Below the pieces are notes generated by a model. The model worked only from the letters and a program-made list of their open reading frames with translations. It was not told the DNA's origin and searched no databases. DNA of 28,230 nucleotides from Pinguiococcus pyrenoidosus (Eukaryota > Sar > Pinguiophyceae > Pinguiochrysidales > Pinguiochrysidaceae). Location: assembly GCA_019677205.1 (NCBI GenBank), contig JAAMXY010000392.1, positions 1 through 28,230 on the forward strand, written 5' to 3'. Shown piece by piece: positions 1-8,370 of the stretch. The first letter of the stretch is position 1, and every line of letters begins with the position of its first letter. The position numbers and the translations under genes were made by a program.

Positions 1-1206
1 AGAAGCGCCTCGACGCAGCAGAATCACCTCGAGGGACGATGCAGAACTTGGAACGCTCCAGCGAATCCTTGATGAACTCGTTCACTTCACCGAAGCTTTT
101 GTGTCGGTCTGATTTAATCTTGCACTGCACATATCCCTCAGGGGTCAGCACGTTGCCCAGACTGTCCAAGGGGCAGTTCAGCTGCTCCTGCTGGCACATG
201 CTCTGGAACCTGCTAAGCAGGCGTTTTCTGAGGTCGGCCGGCTCACTCCCTGGCCTGCTCTTCGGATCACTGTATCCAAGTTTCGCACATACGTCGCAGT
301 GATTCTTGACGGCACACGCCCCGGCTATCAGGCTAACGAAGGAGTCCTTCTGCGGAATGCCGTCGGTCCACCACTCCTCCTTTGGAACTCGGTAGGGCAA
401 CGGAAAGAAGGTGCTCGCCCCCGTCGTTTCCGGAATGCGCCGCTCTTCCACAGCCGCGAACATCGCATTCAGGGCGATCTGGTAGACGTGGACATTTCCC
501 CTCGTGATGCTGCCCACAGGCGTTCGCCCAGCGTCGATCTGTCCAGGTTCCAGGATGTTGCTGAAGATCCACGGGTGCAGCTTGGAGGTGATCCAGATGT
601 GGTCCCGTCCAGAATGCCGTTGCCACCGCTCGCTCGCCTGCAGCGCATCATAGAAGGCCCACAGGCCCTTCTGCCCCGGGAAGAAGCGGCGATTGTTGTA
701 CATCGCTGGGTACATCTTGCCGCAGGAGAGAACATCTTTCAGCGGAATGGACCGAGGGTCATAGCTTCGATTCGAGCTCCTTTTCCTGTGGGCACGTGAG
801 CGTCACCGCTCATTCTGTCGCTGGCCGTTCTTGTCATGCTTCCGTACCTTGCCATGGTCGAGTGAAAGCACACTGCTTGCTCATAGAGAGAGATGAGGAT
901 GAATTCCGCGTCCTCGGGGTTTTCTGTCAGAGTGAACTTGGGAGATCTTTCCACCGCCGGTCGGACGCCCAACGCCAACTCCAAGTCCGCGAAGTGCCGA
1001 TCCTCGTACTCTAGCAGCTTCACGAGTCCACCGAGCGCTGGCGTAGCGTAGCCATCGAATGTGAAGTTGTACATCGCGTCGCCAGGCAGTACCGTACGTA
1101 GCGTTTCGTGGTCATAGATGTACACCGGAATCGCCTGCTCTTCTGCCTCGCTGCCCCTGCCAATGGACAGGCAGAGAAGCAGCAGCTGCACTCGCCATCG
1201 ACGCAT
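1..1206 (-). CDS. Exostosin-family (GT47) glycosyltransferase, copy 1, 3' end cut by window edge
   Basis: This is probably a Golgi or ER-lumen glycosyltransferase of the exostosin superfamily (GT47); the sugar donor and acceptor cannot be told. Exon 1 is 1206-848 and exon 2 is 785-1, running off the window. The 62-base GT-AG intron (847-786) interrupts an Arg codon in phase 2. I chose the ATG at 1206 because a hydrophobic signal peptide or anchor (VQLLLLCLSIG) follows directly. An in-frame ATG at 1245 would add 13 residues. Visible family motifs are IPVYIYDHETLR near the N terminus, HIWITSKLHPW in the middle, and FCIVPRGDSAASRR at the truncated end, which is the start of the conserved exostosin C-terminal block. 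About 381 residues are present; by comparison with its neighbours roughly 110 are missing. It lies head-to-head with copy 2 and shares with it an almost identical central segment. Confidence 0.88.
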
Positions 1207-2351
1207 CCTCCACGCGACAACGCAGAGGGGGCTCTCCACCGCCAAAACGCGCCAAAAACGCCAACAAGCGGACGTTTGTTGCGTTCGTCAAATCGGTTCA
1301 GAATCGCGCATTTGGTGAAGAAGTCATCACTCATCACGTGCAGCAATGCCTGTGGAGCTGAAGAATTGCGTAGTAGGGGAATGGAGCCGAACGACCGTTG
1401 ACGGCGGAGGGAGGAAAAAGTACCACAAGGGTACCTCCATTTTCGATTCTTCTTTGACCTTATTAGAGAGCTATTCTTTCTTTTGTCGGGTGCCTTCCAA
1501 TGAGGCTTCGCTTTATTGATTCTTCGTGGCTTTTCAAATTTAGATCTCCGGCCGACCTCGAACGCTTCTGCGAATCATTGGTTCAAATTGGCCTTTGGTG
1601 ATGTGGTGGACAATAATACGTTGAATGTTGAATGGGATGGGTTGTTTTGGGGGCATTCTTTCGGAGCTTGGCGTCTGGCGTTCATGTAGCGTTGAGGCGC
1701 AGGAGTGGAGCATGTGGGGAACCGAAGCTGCGAAATCGGCCCAATGTCCAACCGGAAAGCGACATGTCCAGACGCCGCAGCAGCAGCGGCAGCGAGAGCG
1801 AGAGCGAGAGCCACAGCGACAGCGACAGCGAAGTGTTCGCTCATCCGCTCAGATGAACGCGTGCCCTGAAGCTAGGCAGCTAGCTCCTTGCAAAGCAAAC
1901 AAGCAACGCACACGTGGATTCTGCGTCTATGCATCGGTTCAATTGCTGGACGCGCAGCGCAAGCAAGTGACTTCCTCCTCTGCCCACGCCGGGGATTGGG
2001 GACGCCGAATCCCTCCAACTCGAGCATCATTCCATCGAGGGCGAAGAGACGAAACCCCATTTTGAATTTCAGGAACGCGGAAGAACTGCACAACTCCAGT
2101 GTTCAGTCGTGAGACAGTTGGGAGGTATCGACCAATGAAGGGAAGCGACGGCATCGCTCTTGGTTTATCATTCGCCATTCTGCCAGTTCGATCCATCTTC
2201 ATTTGAGGATCCAAGGATGCATGCAAAGCATAGCTGTTCAGAGAAATGCAACTCCTTGTCGTTCACGCAGCGGCGCTTCACATCTGTCAGCGCCGTGAAT
2301 TCGCAGGTTGCGCAGCTGGCGTGGCCTTTCCAACGCGCGGTGCTGGTCATC
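1207..2351. promoter_or_regulatory. Divergent intergenic interval between GT47 copies 1 and 2
   Basis: About 1.15 kb separates the start codons of two head-to-head GT47 genes, so both promoters must lie here. I see no convincing coding exon. Several CCAAT or ATTGG pentamers occur, for example ccaat at 1498-1502 and near 1740, attgg near 1577, and ccaat near 2130. No TATA box stands out. A low-complexity patch near 1779-1831 is listed separately. Exact transcription starts cannot be placed from sequence alone. Confidence 0.45.
1779..1831. repeat. Imperfect AGCGAG/AGCGAC hexamer repeat
   Basis: A short low-complexity tract is made of imperfect hexamers, first AGCGAG and then AGCGAC, flanked by CAG triplets. 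On the plus strand it is open from an ATG at 1764 to a stop at 1856 and would encode an Arg-Ser/Ser-Glu/Ser-Asp peptide of about 30 residues. On the minus strand it would encode Ala/Val/Leu repeats. I treat it as a simple repeat in the divergent promoter region rather than a gene. Confidence 0.6.
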
Positions 2352-3921
2352 ATGCTGCGCGTGGCGCAGGTGCTGCTAGTTTGGCTGTGCGTCGGCAGCA
2401 GCAGCACCACCGAAGAGAAGCCAATTCCGGTGTTCATCTATGACAACGTGACACTGCGCTCGGCGCTGTCCGGCAACGGAGATTACAACGTCACGTTCAA
2501 GGCCTACGCCACTCCGTCGCTGGGAGGACTGGTAGAGCGGTTGCAAGGCCACGAGCGCCACTTTGCGGACCTGGAATTGGCGTTCGGGATCCGACCGGCG
2601 GTTGAGAAGTCACCGAAGTTCACTTTGGCGCGCACGCCCGACGAGGCGGAGTTCATCCTCATCTCCATCTACGAGCAGGCAGTTTGCTACCACAGCGCTC
2701 TGGCAATGTAAGCCTCCCATGCCATCCTACTTGCTGTGCAGATGCTGTGCTACACACGCAGAAGAGGACGATACCGCAAGGTCTGATGTGTCTGCTCTTC
2801 GCAGAAAGCTGATGAGGATCCGCGACTTCGACCCGCTGACCAAACCACTTCATGAGAGACTGTCCTGCGGCAAGATGTGGTCATCGATGTTTTACAATCA
2901 TCGCTTCTTCCCGGGGCAGAAGGGCCTCTGGGCCTTCTATGATGCGCTGCAGGCCAGCAAGCGGTGGCAACGGCATTCTGGACGGGACCACATCTGGATC
3001 ACCTCCAAGCTGCACCCGTGGATGTTCAGCAACACCCTGGAACCTGGACAGGTCGACGCTGGGCGGACGCCTGTGGGCAGCATCACGAGGGGAAACGTCC
3101 ACGTCTACCAGATCGCTCTGAACGCGATGTTCGCGGCTGTGGAAGAGCGGCGCATTCCGGAAACGACGGGGGCGAGCACCTTCTTTCCGTTGCCCTACCG
3201 AGTTCCAAAGGAGGAGTGGTGGACCGACGGCATTCCGCAGAAGGACTCCTTCATCAGCCTGATTGCCGGGGCGTGTGCCGTCAAGAATCACTGCGCGGTC
3301 TGCGAGAAGATGGGATACGTCCCCGGGAAGATTCGGCCGGATTATGCGCCGGCCGACCTTCGCAAGCGCTTGCTTTTCGCCGTCTTTACCTTCTGTACAG
3401 AGCAGAAGAGGCGCTGCACATGGAATAGTCTGGCCAACCCGATGGATAAGCACGGCAACGTCATGTGCGAGAGCAAAGCGGATCGGCACAAGGGCTTCTC
3501 TGGAACGGAGGCGTACATCCAGGAGTCCATGGAGCGCTCCCTGTTTTGCATTGTGCCCAGAGGTGATTCTGCTGCGTCGAGACGCTTCTACAATGCGATT
3601 ACGAAGCTCTGCATTCCGGTGGTGGTGTCCAACGCGTTCCCCTTCCCGTTTCCGCACGCGGTGGACTACTCCAAGTTCGTGATCCAGATCCCCGAGCATC
3701 GGATCTTCCAGAACATGACGGCCGTCTGGGAGGAGCTCACCAGCATCTCAGCAGAACGCATCAGGGAGATGCAGACCGCGATGATGGAAGCGCGGAACGA
3801 GCTGCTGTACGATGGCAACGCGATTGACAATCTGCTCGATGGCTTCTATTTGCGGATGTCGTACATGTTGCGTGTGAAATTCAACATCCACGATAAGGAT
3901 TGGAAGACCGGAGGGTTTTAG
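2352..3921 (+). CDS. Exostosin-family (GT47) glycosyltransferase, copy 2, complete
   Basis: This is a complete GT47 exostosin-like glycosyltransferase, predicted at 490 residues and probably luminal or a type II membrane protein of the secretory pathway. Exons are 2352-2707 and 2805-3921. The 97-base intron is GTAAG...GCAG in phase 2, at the same place as in copies 1 and 3. The ATG at 2352 begins a clear signal peptide (MLRVAQVLLVWLCVGSS). ATGs upstream at 2160 and 2217 stay in frame but would bury that signal, so they are less likely. Motifs include IPVFIYDNVTL, HIWITSKLHPW and a C-terminal block from about residue 366 (FCIVPRGDSAASRRFYNAI, then CIPVVVSNAFPFPFP and DYSKFVIQIPE), which is the hallmark of the exostosin fold's nucleotide-sugar region. 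The protein ends in DWKTGGF. Donor and acceptor sugars are unknown. Confidence 0.92.
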
Positions 3922-4797
3922 ATACACGGTAAGACATCCGAGATGAGACATAGCTTCTGCTTCGTTTGCTTTCTCGGCTTCAGCGTTGGGTGTGGTCAAG
4001 ACAGAGATAAGATGGCTTGGCTCTCCGAGCTGATCGGAGGAAGGAGAAGCTAAGGAGAAACCTGGGGAGAGGTGGCGTGGAACACGACGGTCGGATGCGC
4101 AAGGTTGCGCCTCGCCAAGCGGTGATCAGTCGCCATGGCAGACACAGCTGCTCATGGAGCAAAGAGCGACCCCGAGCATCGGGATCAGCTGAGGTTCGTC
4201 CATCTACGAAGAAGACGAGGACTTGCCGAGTTGCTCTGCAGTACTGCCACATCCCGCTTCCATGGCGATGCTCCAAAGGCAGGAGCCATCTCCGCCTCAC
4301 ACGACAGTAAAGCAGTGAATGATTGACATGAAAGAAAGTCTGTCTTCCTCCTGCGAAAACGCAGTACCTCAGGAAGCAAGAGCGTCTTCATGAGCGTTTC
4401 GCGTCGACTAGACAACGCGAAGAACACCGAACGACTAAAGAGATTTCGCCCTCAGTCTTCCTTTCCCGACCGTCTCCGCACATTCTCGGAACGGCAGATG
4501 GAAAATCGAGGTATCGACCACAGCGCCCATCGACGCCAAAGCCCAGCTTGCAGGAAAGAACTGGTCATTCATCGTGCCACGCGACTTTGCATCTATATTA
4601 TGAACCTACAAATGCAAATAGTGCGACAAATGAGAGCTTGTCAGCCTTCAACGCCCCCCATTGGTCGAGTCTTGTCGTACCGTCCACTTCAACGCTCCAC
4701 TCAAGCGTCTCTCGCCACGTATAGCTTAAGTACGGCGACTTTGGTGGCGGGCCCAGCGCCAACGGCTCCACAGTCTATCTGGAGAGGGGCCTGCAAA
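3922..4797. promoter_or_regulatory. Intergenic interval between GT47 copies 2 and 3
   Basis: This 876-base interval should hold the 3' untranslated region of copy 2 and the promoter of copy 3. The open frames in it show no family resemblance or repeated motif. A CCCATTGG sequence (reverse CCAAT) lies near 4660, about 135 bases before the chosen start of copy 3. The frame of copy 3 stays open upstream to 4390, but that stretch looks non-coding because it precedes an obvious signal peptide. Confidence 0.4.
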
Positions 4798-6526
4798 ATG
4801 CCACGTCTGTGGCGGCGGCAGAGAGTGGCCCCTGGCCTCCTTTGGGTCTTGATTTCGCTTCTGACGGCCTTCAGAAGCGGCGACGCCGCGGAGAAGGTCC
4901 TCAAAGTGTTCCTGTACGACCACGAAACCTTCCCCACGTTGCACTCGGAGGACCAGGCCTTCAACCGCACCTTCGCGAGCTACGCCTCGCCGCCCCTGGG
5001 CGGCCTGGTGGAGCGCCTGGCGGGCGAGCAGATGCATTTTGCCTATCTGGAGCTGGCGTTGGGCATTCGGCCGGCCGTGCAGAAGTCGTCGAACTTCATG
5101 CTGACGGACACGGCGGATGCGGCGGACTTTGTCCTGGTGGCGGTGTACGAGCAAGCCGTGTGCTACAACGAGCGGCTCTCTCGGTAAGAGCATTTCCTCC
5201 TCTTTTTGGCGGCTGTTGGCGGACTTCGGAGGTGATTTGGGCCTCCGTACTTTTTTTTGCAGGATCTTCCAGCGGAAGCAAGGTTTTGATCACCAGAAGT
5301 TGCCGCTGCACGACGCGTTGTCCTGTGGCAGGCTGTACCAGAACATGTACTCCTTGGAGAGGCGCCACAGCTTCCAGAAGGCGGTCTGGGCGCTCTACAG
5401 GGCCCTGCAGGCCAGCCCGCGCTGGCAGCGGCACCAGGGTCGCGACTTCGTGATGATCAGCGCCAAGTTGCATCCGTGGATCTTCGCGCAGAAGCTGCCG
5501 TACGGACAGCTGGAGGCCGGCGCGACGCCTGAGAACCTCAACTTTGGCCAGGCGAGCGTATACCAGCTCGCCTTGAACGCCATGTTCGCTTCCATAGAGG
5601 AGCGGCGGATCCCGGAGGAGAGCGGCGCCAGCGTCTTCATCCCGTTGCCGTACCTGGTGTCCAAGCACAAGTGGTGGCTGAGAAAGCCTCCTGAGAATAG
5701 GAGGACCTTCGTGCAGATGGACGCTGGGGCGTGCGAAACCATCAACCACTGCGAAGTCTGCGAAGCGGAGGGCCTGCCGAGCAGCATGGATGGTGGAAAG
5801 ACTGTCATCGGGCCCGGTGGCCTTCGAAGACAACTCTTCTCGCAGCTGCACACACTTTGCCGCGACGAGCGCAAGAAATGCTCGCTGATGATCTTCGACG
5901 GGACCATCGAGGAGGAGTCGGGGAAGGTCTCGTGCGAACAGGTGGCAGATCGCCACCGAGGGTTTGCCAACCACGAGGCCTCCCTCCTCGCGAAGACTAC
6001 CCGGTCGAACTTCTGCATCGTTCCCCGGGGCGACTCCGCAGCCTCTCGGAGGTTCTACAATGCCATCCTGCGCCTCTGCATCCCGGTGGTGATCTCGAAC
6101 GCCTTCCCCTTTCCCTTCCCGCACAAGGTGGATTACTCCCAGTTTGTGATTCAGGTTCCAGAGGAGCAGGCCTTTGCGAACACGTCTGCCGTCGTGGACA
6201 CCTTGATGAGCATCCCATTGGATCAGCTGCGGGAAATGCGGAAGAAGATGAAACATGCGAGGAAGGAGCTCATCTACGAAGGAAAGGCGATTGCCAATCT
6301 GCTTGATGCCCTGCACCATCGCATGTCCTACGTCATGAAAGTGCAGTATAACATCTACGCCAAGGATTGGAAGACCGGCGGGCTGTGGCCCGACTCTGCC
6401 GAGCGACAAGATCGGGACGGCGCGAGTCTAGCACCCTTCTCGCCCAAGTATCGACAGGAAAGAAGAAAAAGAAAGAGAGACGCGGCAAGCGCTCAGACAT
6501 CGGCGCAAGCCGGACAAGTAGGTTGA
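4798..6526 (+). CDS. Exostosin-family (GT47) glycosyltransferase, copy 3, with basic C-terminal tail
   Basis: This is the third GT47 exostosin-like glycosyltransferase, predicted at 549 residues. Exons are 4798-5183 and 5263-6526, and the 79-base intron is GTAAGAG...TTTTGCAG in phase 2. The ATG at 4798 has a good context (AAAATGCC) and opens a signal peptide or anchor (VAPGLLWVLISLLTAF). Family motifs are LKVFLYDHETF, ISAKLHPWIF and, from about residue 379, FCIVPRGDSAASRRFYNAI followed by CIPVVISNAFPFPFP. It is clearly more diverged from copies 1 and 2 than they are from each other. After the shared DWKTGG ending it carries about 44 extra residues containing a Lys/Arg cluster (RQERRKRKRD). 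Its stop lies 39 bases from the stop of the convergent gene that follows. Confidence 0.92.
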
Positions 6527-6565
6527 AAGACGACTGTGTGAAAAGCTGTTGGATTTGCTACGAGG
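6527..6565. other. 39-base convergent spacer (GT47 copy 3 / helical protein)
   Basis: Only 39 bases separate the two convergent stop codons. The 3' untranslated regions of the two mRNAs must therefore overlap the opposite gene unless both are extremely short. No terminator or poly(A) signal is recognisable. Confidence 0.6.
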
Positions 6566-8119
6566 TCAGCTTGACTCGAGCTCGGTTGACACAAAGGAGG
6601 TGCTCTTACGCCGACGAACGCTCAGTCGATCGATTCGGCGGAGCAGTGGAGAGACGTGGATGCCCATGTTTGCCAGATTCTCGTCGCGGAGCCTCTCCCC
6701 AATCGTACTTAAAAAGTACTTGGAGAAGCTCAGCGACCCTGCATCTTGCCCCGAAGCGTCCATGTCCGCACTCGTCTCTTGCTTTTCCAGAAGCGCGCAA
6801 AGCTGAAGCAGAAGGGTCATCGCCATGTGGCCCGTGCTAGGCGCGATGATGTAGTCTACAAACACCACTGCGGCACTTTCGATCGTCTCAAAGATCCCGC
6901 AAAAGGCAGCAACCACCACCGATGCCGACGCAACGATCATTCCCTCCGTTTCGGGCACCCCCGCGTCTTGTATCCGCCGTTGCCCTTGTTGTCGTTCTTG
7001 CTGATGTGACTGTTGCTGTGACACGCGGAGCAAGTCTATCAAGGCGCTCAGGAGCCAATCATCCCTATCCTTGAGCAAGTCCGCAACATGAGAGCAAAAC
7101 GCCAGGCTTCCGGAAGGGAATCGGCGTGCAAACCGCTGCGCAACAGACACGTGAGCACCATTGGCATTCGCCGAATCCAGACTGCCGTCCGCTGCGAAAT
7201 CCAAGGCCATGCGCAAGCAGTGTCTATTCGCCCAGGCCTTGGCGCACCCAACGTCTGGGACTGCAAACCAGGCGTTCTCCGCTTGCGCAGATGGGCGGAC
7301 CAAGGCCCCGTCCGTCCAGTCCAGGACTTCGTGCAGCAAAGGAAGCAGAACGGTCTGAAGCTCGCTTTCCAGCGCATCCATTCTCGAATGCCTTGTTTCT
7401 TCGCCGCCGCTCAGATCTCCCCGAATCTCACGGAGCTCTTTGCGAATCGTGTGCAAGAGGCGAAGAAGCCGGAGCACCGGGAAAGGCGCCGCGAAGAGCC
7501 GCGGTCGCAGGAGGCGTCGTCCAAGCTTTTGGCGATGTACCAACACCTCTGCTAGAGCAGCGACAACATCGAACTTTATGGCATCCAGGGGCGCATTCTT
7601 GAAGAGGCCGCTGAGGGTCCGGCAAAGCTGTACGGCCAAAACGCTCGAGGTGCTGGCCTCCGTGAGCACAAGACGGGCAAACACCGGCACGATTGCTCGT
7701 AACGAAACCGCGCACGCCTCTGCGCAGTCAACGACGCTTGCTCCTGGGATCACATTCAAGGGGTGAGAAACGACTTGTGGCGGTCGGTGGCGAAATGGTG
7801 CGAAAGATCGTAAAAACTCACTTTGGCGTTCGGCCTCTCCCGGTGAAACGCCGGCGCTCCCTTGAAACAGATGTGCTTCCGAGGCCTCTTCTCGTCGCGC
7901 CCTCTTGAATATGTTGACGAAGACTTCTAAGGCGTTACAAAGGCCGAAATCTACGGTCGAAGTGTCGTCTCTGGGATCCAAAAGCGCCGCGACGAGCTTT
8001 GTATAGCTTTCGCAGCGCTCCTCATGCTCGATTAGGAGGCGCTGAAGGCGAGACACCGCGCCGTAGGACTGCAATGGGTCAGTCGAAACCACGTCGGCGA
8101 CCAAAGCGCTGACGTCCAT
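6566..8119 (-). CDS. Unrecognised alpha-helical protein, possibly armadillo-like
   Basis: I do not recognise this family. The frame is open for 517 codons from the ATG at 8119. A 78-base stretch (7821-7744) begins GTGAGTTTTT and ends GATCCCAG, a good 5' consensus, with length divisible by three and no stop. I think it is an intron in phase 1, giving exons 8119-7822 and 7743-6566 and a 491-residue protein. The removed segment would encode an atypical Phe/Arg/Pro-rich loop. The rest is rich in Leu/Ala helices of the kind seen in armadillo or HEAT solenoids (for example SVLAVQLCRTLSGLF). A Gln-rich patch (SQQQSHQQERQQGQRR) lies near 7000. There is no signal peptide, so a cytosolic or nuclear scaffold is a guess. 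It diverges from the oxygenase gene across about 250 bases. Confidence 0.75.
   Translation of the reverse strand: MDVSALVADVVSTDPLQSYGAVSRLQRLLIEHEERCESYTKLVAALLDPRDDTSTVDFGLCNALEVFVNIFKRARREEASEAHLFQGSAGVSPGEAERQSEFLRSFAPFRHRPPQVVSHPLNVIPGASVVDCAEACAVSLRAIVPVFARLVLTEASTSSVLAVQLCRTLSGLFKNAPLDAIKFDVVAALAEVLVHRQKLGRRLLRPRLFAAPFPVLRLLRLLHTIRKELREIRGDLSGGEETRHSRMDALESELQTVLLPLLHEVLDWTDGALVRPSAQAENAWFAVPDVGCAKAWANRHCLRMALDFAADGSLDSANANGAHVSVAQRFARRFPSGSLAFCSHVADLLKDRDDWLLSALIDLLRVSQQQSHQQERQQGQRRIQDAGVPETEGMIVASASVVVAAFCGIFETIESAAVVFVDYIIAPSTGHMAMTLLLQLCALLEKQETSADMDASGQDAGSLSFSKYFLSTIGERLRDENLANMGIHVSPLLRRIDRLSVRRRKSTSFVSTELESS
7744..7821 (-). other. Probable in-frame intron (78 bases)
   Basis: On the minus strand this stretch runs from GTGAGT to CCCAG, is divisible by three and contains no stop, so retention would not break the reading frame. 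Splicing would join a phase-1 codon and change a Gly-Ala context to Arg-Ala. The strong donor and the composition of the encoded loop favour a real intron. RNA reads would settle it. Confidence 0.55.
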
Positions 8120-8370
8120 TCATTTCGGCGCCAAAATCTGGCGTTTGGTGGCGCTCAGATGGAGATCCCAGCTCGCTTTCGACACACAACAAGCGGGCGC
8201 ATGATCCAAGTTGACCCGTAGCATGGCCTCGTAACATTTTGAAATATTTGAATCTTTGGCAAGGCGGCACTTCTCTTCTGCGCCGCAGTTCAGAGTTGAA
8301 GTTTCGCCGCAAAAGCATCGGAGAGTGCTTTGCTGAAGCTCTACAGAAGCGCCCACAAGGTGAAAGAGCA
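8120..8370. promoter_or_regulatory. Short divergent promoter interval (helical protein / oxygenase)
   Basis: About 250 bases lie between the minus-strand start at 8119 and the plus-strand start at 8371, so both genes must be driven from here or from inside each other. The plus frame remains open upstream to an ATG at 8239. An AT-rich patch (tttgaaatatttgaatc, 8239-8255) is the only compositional feature. No CCAAT cluster is seen. Confidence 0.45.

Noticed and set aside
1764-1856. Small Arg-Ser/Ser-Glu/Ser-Asp open frame in the GT47 divergent interval, considered as an SR-like peptide
   Set aside because: It is entirely produced by a hexamer repeat, with no splice partner or neighbouring homology.
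2881-3699. Minus-strand frame (272 codons) opposite GT47 copy 2
   Set aside because: A shadow of the coding strand; the equivalent frame recurs opposite copy 1 only because the two copies are nearly identical there.
5096-6409. Long open frame (437 codons) on the minus strand opposite GT47 copy 3
   Set aside because: It mirrors the real exon, has no family motif, and is explained by GC-rich codon use on the coding strand.
8239-8370. In-frame upstream ATG as the start of the oxygenase
   Set aside because: It would bury a well-formed signal peptide; kept only as an alternative start for dual targeting.
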